From Acidobacteriaceae bacterium (lineage in GTDB: Bacteria > Acidobacteriota > Terriglobia > Bryobacterales > Bryobacteraceae), in NCBI GenBank assembly GCA_019246575.1, contig JAFAQG010000045.1, forward strand, positions 1 through 13,446: a stretch of 13,446 bases of DNA, read 5' to 3'. A program made the translations under genes and the position numbers. Below the pieces are notes generated by a model. It saw only the letters and a program-made list of their open reading frames with translations. It was not told where the DNA came from and did not search any database. Position 1 is the first letter of the stretch. Each line of letters begins with the position of its first letter. This document shows positions 1 to 8,176 of this stretch, one piece after another.

Positions 1-2810
1 TGAAGCTACTTCAATACGTACCGAAGCCCAATACGCCCTACTTTCTGGATAGCAACGGCGTCATCGAGAACTACGTTACTTATCAATATCTGCTGGATGA
101 TCAGGTTCGCTATAACACCCGCATCGATCAGAACTTTGGGGACCGCAATCACCTGAGTTTCCGCTGGACATCGGTTCCCTCTGTGGGAGTTAGCACCAGC
201 GATGTCAATTTCCCAACCAACGGCAATAGCGGAAGCTACAGCAAATCGAATCAGTACATGCTGAGCGACACCCAGATCATCTCGCCGACGGTAGTGAACG
301 AGCTACGCCTGGCGTATACACGTGCCGATTTCAGCGGGCAGCTCTCGCCGCAGTGGGACGTGAAGTCCGGCCAAAACCTGAGCACTGAACTCGGGCTGCC
401 GAGCTTGACCAAAGGCGGGCTGCCACTCATCAACATCTACGACAACTCAGCTAACGTGGCGAATATCGGTTCGCAGGTTTCCACCTTGGGGTACAGTCTG
501 GAGCAGCAGTATGAGATAGCGGACAACGTCTACGTGACCCGTGGTGGAATGACCTGGAAATTCGGCGTGGACCTCAACCGCGCGATGCTAAACACCGAAT
601 CTCTCTACAGCATTGCAGGCGGTAACTACCAGTTTCGTTACTTACAAACGAACTCGAACGGCAGCGGCGGGGGTATAGGGACGACGGGTGGGATTGCTTT
701 CGCCAGTTTCCTGCTCGGAGTGCCTAACGCGATCACATTGTCGCCCAGCGATATCGCGTATTATTACCGCTGGAACAGCGGAGCGGCTTATGTTCAAAAC
801 GATTGGAAAATCCGGCCAAATCTCACTTTGAATATTGGTTTGCGTTACTCGTTGCAGTTGCCGCGCACCGAAAACAACAATCTTCAGGGGTTTCTCGATC
901 CCTCGAAGGCCGTCGTGCGAAATTTGCCCACGCCTTGCCAATTACCCAGCTGCAGCACTACTTCCACCGTTAACCTCGGCACCATCACTCAGGCTGTGGA
1001 GGTTCCGTTCGCATTTAGCGGATATGGAGGCCGCTCGCGCTATCTGACACCGATTCATTGGCTGGATTTGGAACCGCGTTTTGGTTTTGCGTATACGCCT
1101 CACTTGCCGTCGTTCCTTGGTGAGAACGCATGGGTCATCCGTGGAGGATACGGTATTTCGCACGCACCATTGACGGGTCAGAACCGCAACCCAATTCCCG
1201 CTTTCTCGGGTGGCAGCGCGACTTATGGGGAGACTTCGGGGCAAGTCAATCCAGCATATGTCACACGCCTAGGCAGCAACCCACCCTACGATCCGGGTAT
1301 TCCGGCGCAACAGGTGCTGGGTCTGGTGAATAACCCCAGCGGACTGATTTACGATCAGGCCATTAACTTCCCAAGCTATGTCCTGAATGGCACTGGAACC
1401 GTGCCTTACGTCCAAAACTGGAGTATCCAGTTCGACCGCGAGATCGGGTCGCATGGACTTCTCGAGCTGTCTTATGCGGGTTCGAAGGGGACTCATTTAT
1501 TCATGCCTGCCGTGTATGTCAACAACGCACCTTTTTCGTATCTCTCGGCGCTCGCCGTTAACAATATCAAGGCGACTACGACCGTTGCAGATCCATTGGG
1601 CCGGAAAAACAACATCGGCCAGACGATCCAAGTTCCTTTATACAGCTTGGCGTCTCCGGTGCTTGGATACGCGAACCTGGCGACGTATTGGGACGCCTCT
1701 GGAAACAGCACGTTCCATGCCGCCATCGTGAACTATCGCTGGCAGATGTCTCACCTCTTGTTTTATACAAATTTTCGCTGGTCTAAGTCGATTGATAACG
1801 CTTCTGACGCTAGTCCGGACAAGGGTGCTTTGACAACCGGCAGCGTTGGCGGCGGCCAGTACAGCTTTGGGGCTCCTGCGTACATTGACAAATCGGTCTC
1901 GAGTTACAATATCCCGTATTTGTGGAACTTAGTTGCGGTTTACGACTTGCCGTACGGTGACGGCCGCCGGTGGGGCCAGAATGCGTGGACGCCCCTCAAA
2001 GCTGTGGCAGGAAATTGGACTGTTTCGGGCATCGAAAGATTTTCCAGCGGATATCCCTTCACGCCGACTATGGCGGCGGACAATTTCATCGAAACCGTCC
2101 ACACGCATGAAATCCGTCCCGATATCGTTCCCGGCGTGCCGCTCGTGAACCCCGATTGGACGCGCAACTGCCCTGTCGGGAACGTGTGCGCGCCGTACGT
2201 GAACTATTCGGCCTTTGAACTGCCCGTTGCAGGCCAGATCGGGACCGCTCCACGCACCATCGCCGGGCTCACGGGACCGATGATCCAGACGCTCGATATG
2301 TCGGTTCAGAAGAGCTGGAAAATCAGCGAGAAGGTGAAAGTCGAGTTGCGGGTGGACGCTCTTAACGTCCTCAACCACCCGGTATTCCGGCTGCCGGCTA
2401 ACGTGGGCGGCGGAACGGATATATTCGGCAATTATCCGAGTTTCAGTTGGGCGAGTAGCAGCCTTCAGACGCTTTACACATCGTGGCAGCAGGCGAATCC
2501 GACACTCGCGCCACCGCTCGGGAGTAACCCCGCAAATAACCCGACTTACATGGCTTTCGAGACGATGATCCTTTCCCAGCAGAAGAATGGCACTCTGCCT
2601 CTGAACTTCTACAGCCTGCCGTTACCGGCTCACATCGCGAGCACTCCAGCAAATAATTACAACATCCTCGATCCGACCGGGAATGGATTCAAGTACTACG
2701 AGATACGAAACAACCTGAATTCCGGCACCGCTGTCGGCGGAGCGCTCAATTGGAATAGTGCCCTGAACCCGATGCGTTATTTGCAGTTCGGAATCAAGTT
2801 TTATTTTTAA
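1..2810 (+). CDS. Oar-like TonB-dependent receptor, 5' end cut by window edge
   Basis: Outer-membrane beta-barrel receptor of the Oar/TonB-dependent family, probably importing a large or scarce substrate with energy from TonB; the substrate cannot be read from sequence. The frame is open from base 3 to the TAA at 2808-2810 (935 residues visible), so the GTG at 183 is internal and not the start. The first codons read R-I-D-Q-N-F-G-D-R-N-H, the 'RxDxxFxDxxxL' element seen where the plug passes into the barrel of Oar proteins. Repeated aromatic beta-strand pairs follow, then L-N-V-L-N-H-P-V-F near codon 2373 and a terminal strand ending F-G-I-K-F-Y-F with an aromatic last residue, as outer-membrane insertion requires. 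The signal peptide, the carboxypeptidase-regulatory-like domain and most of the plug lie outside the window. Two Cys pairs (near 930-955 and 2168-2190) may form loop disulfides. An unusually long segment lies before the last strand. The gene converges on the RND pump gene with a 28-bp gap. Confidence 0.9.
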   Translation, partial: KLLQYVPKPNTPYFLDSNGVIENYVTYQYLLDDQVRYNTRIDQNFGDRNHLSFRWTSVPSVGVSTSDVNFPTNGNSGSYSKSNQYMLSDTQIISPTVVNELRLAYTRADFSGQLSPQWDVKSGQNLSTELGLPSLTKGGLPLINIYDNSANVANIGSQVSTLGYSLEQQYEIADNVYVTRGGMTWKFGVDLNRAMLNTESLYSIAGGNYQFRYLQTNSNGSGGGIGTTGGIAFASFLLGVPNAITLSPSDIAYYYRWNSGAAYVQNDWKIRPNLTLNIGLRYSLQLPRTENNNLQGFLDPSKAVVRNLPTPCQLPSCSTTSTVNLGTITQAVEVPFAFSGYGGRSRYLTPIHWLDLEPRFGFAYTPHLPSFLGENAWVIRGGYGISHAPLTGQNRNPIPAFSGGSATYGETSGQVNPAYVTRLGSNPPYDPGIPAQQVLGLVNNPSGLIYDQAINFPSYVLNGTGTVPYVQNWSIQFDREIGSHGLLELSYAGSKGTHLFMPAVYVNNAPFSYLSALAVNNIKATTTVADPLGRKNNIGQTIQVPLYSLASPVLGYANLATYWDASGNSTFHAAIVNYRWQMSHLLFYTNFRWSKSIDNASDASPDKGALTTGSVGGGQYSFGAPAYIDKSVSSYNIPYLWNLVAVYDLPYGDGRRWGQNAWTPLKAVAGNWTVSGIERFSSGYPFTPTMAADNFIETVHTHEIRPDIVPGVPLVNPDWTRNCPVGNVCAPYVNYSAFELPVAGQIGTAPRTIAGLTGPMIQTLDMSVQKSWKISEKVKVELRVDALNVLNHPVFRLPANVGGGTDIFGNYPSFSWASSSLQTLYTSWQQANPTLAPPLGSNPANNPTYMAFETMILSQQKNGTLPLNFYSLPLPAHIASTPANNYNILDPTGNGFKYYEIRNNLNSGTAVGGALNWNSALNPMRYLQFGIKFYF

Positions 2811-2838
2811 TTACGGCCGTGCCGTCGGGCGCGCGTCC

Positions 2839-5800
2839 CTACTCTCTCGCGAGATAGTAATGCACGACGGGGGTGACAATCAGCGAGAGAACCATTGATG
2901 CCAAGATACCGCCGATGACGGCGATCGCGAGTGGCTGTAACATCTCCGACCCAGCGCCCCAGGCGAGAGCGAGCGTAATCATTCCGGCCATGGCGGCCAT
3001 GGCGGTCATCATGATGGGACGGAGACGGCGCTCGCCTGCTTCGATCATGGCCTCGCGGGGCGTAGAGCCTTGAGCGCGGTACTTCTGGTCTGCGTCGAGG
3101 AGCAAGATGCCGTTCTTTGCCACGATGCCGACAACCATGATCAGTCCCATGAATGAGGACAGATTGAAGGTGGTCCTGGTGATGAAGAGCGCAAAGAACA
3201 CGCCGGAGGTGGAGAGCAGCGCGGAGGCAATGATTGCAATGGGCGCCGCGAAGCCGCCGAACTCGAGGAGTAGAACTGTAAACACGAGCGCGATGGCGGC
3301 GATCAGGACGAACATCAGATCGCGGAAGCCTTGCTGCTGCTGCGCATAGGTGCCGCCATATTCGACCCGGATGGCAGACGGGATGTGAAGCGCGGCCACT
3401 TTCTTTTGCACCATTGCTACTCCGGTGCCAAGGCTCACGCCCTCGAGACGCCCGACGACAGCGACATCGCGTTGAAGATTTTCGCGACGGATCTCGTTTT
3501 GCCCTGGATCGAAGGTCACGTCCGCAAGCGTGCCGAGAGTGGCGACGCGTCCGGTGCCGCTGATCAGCATGGTGTTTCGAATTGCATCCAGAGATTTGCG
3601 GTTGGGCTCGGGGAACCGGACCCGCAGCGTGTATGAGCGGCCATTCGTGACGACGGGAACAGGTGCTGGTTCGCCGCTGATGATAGCGCTGGCGTCAAGT
3701 TCGATCTCCTGGGGAGTAAAGCCGGCGCGCGCTGCGACGGTTTGATTGATGTTGAAGGTGGTGGCCGGGCCGCTGATGGTGTCTTCGATGCCGTTCTTAA
3801 CATCTTTGACCGCTGAAATGGTTTTAATGGTATCGGCGACTCTTGGCGCCCATTGCTGCAACAACTGGGTATTTTCTGAGAACAGCTTGATCTCGATGGG
3901 ATCGGGCGAGCCTGTGAGGTCGCCGATCATATCTTCCAAGACCTGGTGAAAGTCTGTATCGAGCTGCGGGAATTGTTTATTGACCTTCTCGCGTACTTCT
4001 GAGATGACGTCGTCGACACCGCGGCTGCGCTTCGATTTGAGCTTGACGGAGATGTCCCCGTTGTTCGCCTCCGTCACCGTAGCCAAGCCGAGCTGGAGGC
4101 CGGTGCGGCGCGAAGTACTCTCGACCTCGGGTATGGCGCGAATGATTTTTTCGACCTGTATCAGGACACGGTTGGTGTCTTCGAGCGAAGATCCGGCCGG
4201 CATGAGGTAATCGAAGACAAAGCCGCCCTCATCCATGCTGGGCAACAGATCGCTTCCGAGTTGGTTGAAGCAGAGATAGGACACGGCCGCGAGCGCGAGA
4301 CCGGCAACAGGCAGGATCCAGGCACGCGCCAAGGTGGCGTGGATGGTACGGCCGTAGAGGCGCGTAACGGCGCCCATGAAACCGGAAGTGGGAATCTCGG
4401 GGTGACCGGGCAATTCGCCTGGATGGCCTTGAGCAAGGCGACCTCGCAACAGCAGATGGCTCAACGCCGGGGTCCACGTAAGCGCCAGGAGAAGCGAAGT
4501 AATGAGCGCAACAGCAACCGTGACGGCGAGCGCACGGAAGAACGTGCCGTAGACGCCGGTAGTTGTGACCAAGGGCAGAAACACCACGATGGGGGTGATG
4601 GTGGAACCGACCAGCGGTACTCGAATCTCGCGCAGGGCGCTGCGAATGGCTTCGGCGCGGCTCTGGCCCAAGTCGCGGTGCATGACGATGTTCTCGACGA
4701 CAACGATGGCATCGTCGATCACCAGGCCGACGGCTGCCGCGAGTCCGCCGAGCGTCATGAGATTAAAGCTTTGGCCGATGAGGCGCAACGCAATGAGCGT
4801 GATGGCAATGGTAGCCGGGATGACCAGTCCGGCGATGACGGAGGTACCCCAGTCGCGAAGGAAGAGGACCAGAATCACGGCCGCAAGCAGCAGGCCGATG
4901 AGAATGGCGTCGCGAACGCTCTTGATGGCCGCGCTCACGAGCTCCGACTGATCGTAGAAAGGCTCGATGTTGACGCCAGGCGGCAGACCGCGCCTGAGTC
5001 CATCGAGAGCTTTGTGCACTTCGTCCGCGACCTCGACGGTATTGCTGTCGGGCTGACGGAGAATATTCAAGAGCACAGCAGGCGTGCCGTTCGCAGTCAC
5101 GACCGTGTAAACAGGTTGGACGGAACGGGTAACGGTAGCGATATCGTCGATGGTGACGGGTGTTCCCGCTTGTGTCGTCTTAACCGCGATGCCGCCGATC
5201 TCCTCCGGCGTGTGGGCCTGACCGCTGACGAGTGTGAGGACCAGTTGGTGGTTGCGCTCAAACAGACCAGGCGAATCGATCAAATTGCTTTTGGCGATGG
5301 CATCGAGGATGTTGGGGACGGTGGTCTGAGCCTCGACGAGTTTTTCCGGGTCGGGCGTAATTTGGAACTCCGGTTGTTCCCCGCCCTGAACCACGACGCT
5401 CGAAACACCCGCCAGGCGGTTCAATTGCGGCTTGATGTTATAGGTGGCCAGCTCCCAGAGCCTCGTCTGCGGGACAGTGTTCGATGTCATGCTGTAGCCC
5501 ATAATCGGAAACGCGGCGAAGGTGAGGCGGTTCGTGGTGATCGAGGCCGTGGAGGGCAGAGTGGTTTGCACACGCGCGACCGCCGCATTCACGTATTGGA
5601 GCGTTTGGAACATGTCCACGCTCCAGTTGAAGAACAGGTCGATTTCGGCCGAGCCGCGGCTGGTGAGCGATAACACGCGATCGAGACCCGGAACGGAATT
5701 GACCGCCTCTTCGAGGGGGCGGGTGACGGTGACTTGCATCTGATCGATGGGCATGACGCCGTTGTCGACGCCGATGATGATGCGCGGAAAGTTTGTCGAG

Positions 5801-5955
5801 GGGAAGACCGCGATGGGTATGTTGAAGGCCAGATAAATGCCGAAGATAGCCAGGCCGACGATGATGAAGATGATTGATTTGAGAAACCGCGCAGTCCAGT
5901 GTTCGGAGTACTCCTCGGCGGGAGTTGGCGTGTAAGAAGAAACATGCGTGCTCAT
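2839..5955 (-). CDS. RND efflux pump inner-membrane permease (AcrB/HAE-like)
   Basis: Inner-membrane proton-driven pump of the RND superfamily, 1038 residues, a normal full length. The N-terminal helix is around residues 26-45, followed by the first large periplasmic loop (about 46-340), a bundle of helices (about 341-500), a second periplasmic loop (about 570-875) and the C-terminal helices (about 878-1035). Transmembrane helix 4 carries the Asp pair D414-D415 in G-L-V-I-D-D-A-I-V-V-V-E-N, and helix 10 carries K947 in G-I-V-A-K-N-G-I. This Asp-Asp/Lys proton relay is that of drug/solvent (HAE) pumps; metal pumps such as CzcA have a single Asp in V-D-G-A at this place. The substrate is unknown. 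The ATG at 5955 overlaps the adaptor stop in ATGA, with the strong Shine-Dalgarno site AAAGGAGGA 11 bases upstream, so translation is probably coupled. The C-terminal part is Met- and Ala-rich (P-I-M-M-T-A-M-A-A-M-A-G-M). No outer-membrane channel gene is adjacent. Confidence 0.95.
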   Translation of the reverse strand: MSTHVSSYTPTPAEEYSEHWTARFLKSIIFIIVGLAIFGIYLAFNIPIAVFPSTNFPRIIIGVDNGVMPIDQMQVTVTRPLEEAVNSVPGLDRVLSLTSRGSAEIDLFFNWSVDMFQTLQYVNAAVARVQTTLPSTASITTNRLTFAAFPIMGYSMTSNTVPQTRLWELATYNIKPQLNRLAGVSSVVVQGGEQPEFQITPDPEKLVEAQTTVPNILDAIAKSNLIDSPGLFERNHQLVLTLVSGQAHTPEEIGGIAVKTTQAGTPVTIDDIATVTRSVQPVYTVVTANGTPAVLLNILRQPDSNTVEVADEVHKALDGLRRGLPPGVNIEPFYDQSELVSAAIKSVRDAILIGLLLAAVILVLFLRDWGTSVIAGLVIPATIAITLIALRLIGQSFNLMTLGGLAAAVGLVIDDAIVVVENIVMHRDLGQSRAEAIRSALREIRVPLVGSTITPIVVFLPLVTTTGVYGTFFRALAVTVAVALITSLLLALTWTPALSHLLLRGRLAQGHPGELPGHPEIPTSGFMGAVTRLYGRTIHATLARAWILPVAGLALAAVSYLCFNQLGSDLLPSMDEGGFVFDYLMPAGSSLEDTNRVLIQVEKIIRAIPEVESTSRRTGLQLGLATVTEANNGDISVKLKSKRSRGVDDVISEVREKVNKQFPQLDTDFHQVLEDMIGDLTGSPDPIEIKLFSENTQLLQQWAPRVADTIKTISAVKDVKNGIEDTISGPATTFNINQTVAARAGFTPQEIELDASAIISGEPAPVPVVTNGRSYTLRVRFPEPNRKSLDAIRNTMLISGTGRVATLGTLADVTFDPGQNEIRRENLQRDVAVVGRLEGVSLGTGVAMVQKKVAALHIPSAIRVEYGGTYAQQQQGFRDLMFVLIAAIALVFTVLLLEFGGFAAPIAIIASALLSTSGVFFALFITRTTFNLSSFMGLIMVVGIVAKNGILLLDADQKYRAQGSTPREAMIEAGERRLRPIMMTAMAAMAGMITLALAWGAGSEMLQPLAIAVIGGILASMVLSLIVTPVVHYYLARE

Positions 5956-7280
5956 TTCTTGTCGTCTCCTCCTTTGTCGTCGGCGCCCTTATCGTTTCCG
6001 CTTTTCTCGTCGCCGGGAGATTTTGCATCTGCGGCGTTTTCTTCGCCGGGTTTCGCGATTTCAATTTTCGCTTTGTCGTCGAGACCGAGCGCGCCTTGAG
6101 TAATGACCTGCTCGCCGTCTTTGAGGCCGTCCGAGATCTGGACGTCGTCACCCGCGCGCACGCCGACTTTCACTTTTCGTTCGTGTGCGAGATTATCGGA
6201 GCCGGCGACCATAACTTTATCTCCGCCGTCATCTGCCGAAAGGAGCGCAGCGGCGGGAATGACGATCGCGTCAGGAATTTTGCCCGCGTCAACGGAGATT
6301 TGGACCGTGATTCCGGGTTTCAACTGTTCGTGGGGATTAGAGGCCTGAACCCAGACCTCGACGGTGGTTGTGTTGGGATCGACAGCGGGACTCACAACCG
6401 TGACTTTGCCTTTGAGGTCCACACCGGCGGCGGAGATCGTGGCCGGCATACGGACGCGCATATGCGCTGCTTCTTCGATGGGAACATTGGCGCGTGCGAC
6501 GAGCTGAGAGATATCCATGATGGAGAGAAGCGCGTTACCGGCACTCGCCATCTCGCCGACGTTTAGCGGCCGGTCGGAAACCAAGCCGCTGATCGGGCTG
6601 CGAACCTCGGCGTAAGAAAGCTGGGCTGCTGCGCTCTCGTAATGCGCTTTTGCGGCATCGCGCTGTGCTTGCGCGCTTTTGAGCTGTGCGGCTCTTCCAG
6701 CGCCCTCTACGGATTTGAGATGCTGCTGGGCGGTAGCAAGCGTGCTCTGGGCCTGAACGAGCGCGACCTTGGCATCGTCAACCAGCTTTTGTGCGAGAGC
6801 TCCTTGCCGCGCCAGCTGCACACGACTGTCGTACACCTTTTGGGCGGCGTCGAGGGCTTCCTGAGCGGATTGAACGTCCGTTTTGGCTTTGGTCATGTCC
6901 TCGGGCATGGTGGCCGCGGTCGCGGTCTCGTAAGAGGCTTGAGCCTGCGCGTACAACTGTTTGCTTTCCTGAGCGGCGGCTGCCAAATCCTTGGACTCGA
7001 GAACGGCGACGAGCTGCCCTTCGCGGACGTGATCTCCGCGCTGAACCAGAAATTTTGCAACGGGAGCACTGATCTTCGGTATGATGCTGGCCTGTCTGAT
7101 GGGATACAAAACGGCCTCGGCAGTAATGGCGGAGGTGATGGACTTTCGTTCCGCCGGGCTCACCTGGACGGGGGCGGCGGGTTCTGCTTCGCCACCTGCG
7201 TCTGCGGCATCCTTTGCTTTATTCGAGCAGGCAGCGAGCGCTACAACACACGCGAGCGTTAGATAGAGGTGAACCTTCAT
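5952..7280 (-). CDS. RND efflux periplasmic adaptor lipoprotein (HlyD/MFP family)
   Basis: Membrane-fusion protein linking the RND pump to an outer-membrane channel, 442 residues. The start was set at the ATG at 7278-7280 and not at the longer open frame reaching 7376, because this ATG begins a clean lipoprotein signal: M-K-V, a hydrophobic stretch, then lipobox L15-A16-A17-C18. Cys18 would be lipidated and anchored in the inner membrane. AGGA at 7292-7295 is a modest ribosome site 11 bases upstream. Then come the first half of the lipoyl-like domain (about 55-95, R-G-D-H-V-R-E-G-Q-L), a long Ala/Gln-rich coiled-coil hairpin (about 97-220), the second lipoyl half (about 222-256, R-S-P-I-S-G-L-V), a beta-barrel domain (about 260-335) and a membrane-proximal domain (about 336-410). 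The last roughly 33 residues are a low-complexity Lys/Asp/Gly tail not needed for the fold. It is the first gene of the efflux operon and its tail codons contain the ribosome site of the pump gene. Confidence 0.93.
   Translation of the reverse strand: MKVHLYLTLACVVALAACSNKAKDAADAGGEAEPAAPVQVSPAERKSITSAITAEAVLYPIRQASIIPKISAPVAKFLVQRGDHVREGQLVAVLESKDLAAAAQESKQLYAQAQASYETATAATMPEDMTKAKTDVQSAQEALDAAQKVYDSRVQLARQGALAQKLVDDAKVALVQAQSTLATAQQHLKSVEGAGRAAQLKSAQAQRDAAKAHYESAAAQLSYAEVRSPISGLVSDRPLNVGEMASAGNALLSIMDISQLVARANVPIEEAAHMRVRMPATISAAGVDLKGKVTVVSPAVDPNTTTVEVWVQASNPHEQLKPGITVQISVDAGKIPDAIVIPAAALLSADDGGDKVMVAGSDNLAHERKVKVGVRAGDDVQISDGLKDGEQVITQGALGLDDKAKIEIAKPGEENAADAKSPGDEKSGNDKGADDKGGDDKK
5967..5975 (-). 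promoter_or_regulatory. Strong internal ribosome binding site for the RND pump gene
   Basis: On the minus strand the sequence reads AAAGGAGGA, ending 11 bases before the pump ATG at 5955. It lies inside the coding sequence of the adaptor, in the codons of its Lys/Asp-rich tail. Together with the ATGA overlap at 5952-5955 it supports translational coupling of adaptor and pump. Confidence 0.75.
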
Positions 7281-7567
7281 GGGTTGAAACGTCCTATCGA
7301 TGTTTGCAGATTCGCGAAAACGAGCCCAGCGGTCTCCGGCATGGGTGGAAGGAGCTGGATGTCCATAGATCGTCAATTATTGAATAGCCGGTTTTAAGTT
7401 TAGGAAAGATTAAAAAGGACAGCACCGTACTTCCAGGCGGATGCAAAGGTTTCTTCGAATCGATGCATGGAGTCAGTTGCTCGATCCGCGCGGCGTTCAT
7501 CGAAAAGACCGGGTGAGTGGCGGTGCTGCGGATTGACGCCTCGAATACCGGGGAGTAGCCTGTAAAC
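7281..7567. promoter_or_regulatory. Divergent intergenic region between efflux operon and four-gene run
   Basis: This 287-bp gap must hold the promoters for both divergent transcription units. The most distinctive part is an AT-rich patch at about 7370-7420, in an otherwise GC-rich setting, which suits the efflux promoter; it contains the inverted repeat TCAAT-T-ATTGA at 7373-7383, a possible operator. For the plus-strand unit, TTGACG at 7533-7538 resembles a -35 box, but 17 bases on there is only the weak TAGCCT (7556-7561), and a start from it would make the mRNA almost leaderless. GGGGAG at 7550-7555 is an alternative ribosome site 12 bases before the ATG. No regulator gene adjoins. An open frame crossing this gap on the minus strand (7294-7581) has no protein-like features. 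Confidence 0.5.
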
Positions 7568-8158
7568 ATGGAGCCGAGCATCGAGACCTATCAGCCTTCG
7601 CGCATGTACTCTCGGGCTGGTTGGGCGGCGTTGGCCGGCTCGCTGGTGTGTGTGCTTTGTGGGGTTCGAGCGCCCCTGGCATTTATTCCAGGCGTTCTCT
7701 GCGCCGCGACTGCGGCGGGCCTGTTCTGGCTGGCTGCGAGGCCGGCGATTCGGATTTCGCCGACTCAGGTGAATATCGGAGACCGGGCGATTGCGTGGCG
7801 CGAGGTTCGGGAGATCAACAGCAGGTTTACTTCGCCTCTGGTGCTAAAGCTGAAGCTGACGAACCGGCGGAAGAAGCTGCTGATCTTTCCGGGAGAACCG
7901 GAAAAGATCGCGCGGCTCATGTATCAGCTACGAAAGAGCTCGTATCTGGCGACTTTCGACGGCGTGGCGTACCGGGACTATTGGACATGGTCGAGCGTGA
8001 CGGGCTCGGATAACGGCGAAGCGGGATTTGAGCAGCCGGTTCGAATGGTGAGCCCGGAGGACGAGCTGGAAATCGAGAAAATGTATCAGAAATTGAAGAG
8101 CGTTGGCCGGTTGGACTCACGCGGTTCGGATGACTCCAACAGGCCAGGCGAGGCTTAG
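7568..8158 (+). CDS. Small membrane protein with two N-terminal helices and a possible PH-like domain
   Basis: I do not recognise a named family. The 196-residue protein begins at ATG 7568 with GGGGAG 12 bases upstream. Two hydrophobic segments, about residues 18-33 and 36-57, form a short membrane hairpin separated by the turn R-A-P. A soluble part of about 60-125 follows, with alternating beta-strand character: I-R-I-S-P-T-Q-V-N-I, then A-I-A-W-R-E-V-R-E-I, then L-V-L-K-L-K-L-T, a basic R-R-K-K turn, L-L-I-F-P, and an amphipathic helix E-K-I-A-R-L-M-Y-Q-L-R. This layout (a 'W-x-x-I/V' strand, paired strands, closing helix) resembles bacterial PH-like domains found behind two membrane helices; that is an inference from pattern. 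The remainder is Trp/Tyr-rich, then charged and helical (about 162-178). It heads the four-gene run, and its stop is two bases before the earliest possible start of the YdcF gene, suggesting co-transcription and coupling. Confidence 0.8.
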   Translation: MEPSIETYQPSRMYSRAGWAALAGSLVCVLCGVRAPLAFIPGVLCAATAAGLFWLAARPAIRISPTQVNIGDRAIAWREVREINSRFTSPLVLKLKLTNRRKKLLIFPGEPEKIARLMYQLRKSSYLATFDGVAYRDYWTWSSVTGSDNGEAGFEQPVRMVSPEDELEIEKMYQKLKSVGRLDSRGSDDSNRPGEA

Positions 8159-8160
8159 GG

Positions 8161-8176
8161 CTGCCGCGCGCGGCAG
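8161..8176. repeat. Perfect 16-bp palindrome at the gene junction
   Basis: CTGCCGCGCGCGGCAG reads the same on both strands. It begins two bases after the TAG of the upstream membrane-protein gene. As RNA it could form a 6-bp GC-rich stem with a CGCG loop. No T-run follows, so it is not an ordinary intrinsic terminator. It overlaps the only plausible (CTG) start of the YdcF gene, so it could affect initiation there or bind a dimeric protein. Confidence 0.6.

Noticed and set aside
2811..2838. Possible terminator between the convergent left receptor and RND pump genes
   Set aside because: Only the short palindrome ACGGCCGT and a 4-bp stem are seen, with no T-run on either strand.
2988..3010. 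Repeated GGCCATGGC units suggesting a tandem repeat
   Set aside because: They are codons of a Met/Ala-rich membrane helix of the RND pump, with only two clear copies.
4261..5673. A 470-codon open frame on the plus strand, antisense to the RND pump gene
   Set aside because: Its translation is rich in Asp, Gly, Arg, His and Glu with no hydrophobic core or known motif, as expected from the complement of a GC-rich gene. The pump on the other strand is unmistakable.
5438..6151. A 237-codon minus-strand open frame spanning the pump start and the adaptor end
   Set aside because: It lies in another frame of two strongly supported genes and is Arg/Ser/His-rich without recognisable structure.
7281..7376. 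A longer adaptor protein beginning at 7376
   Set aside because: The extra 32 residues would precede a complete lipoprotein signal beginning at M-K-V, which would bury the lipobox. The start at 7280 is clearly better.
7294..7581. A 95-codon minus-strand open frame filling the divergent gap, a possible leader gene for the efflux operon
   Set aside because: It has no good ribosome site, no recognisable domain, and its start lies inside the first gene of the opposite unit. It would cover the whole regulatory gap.
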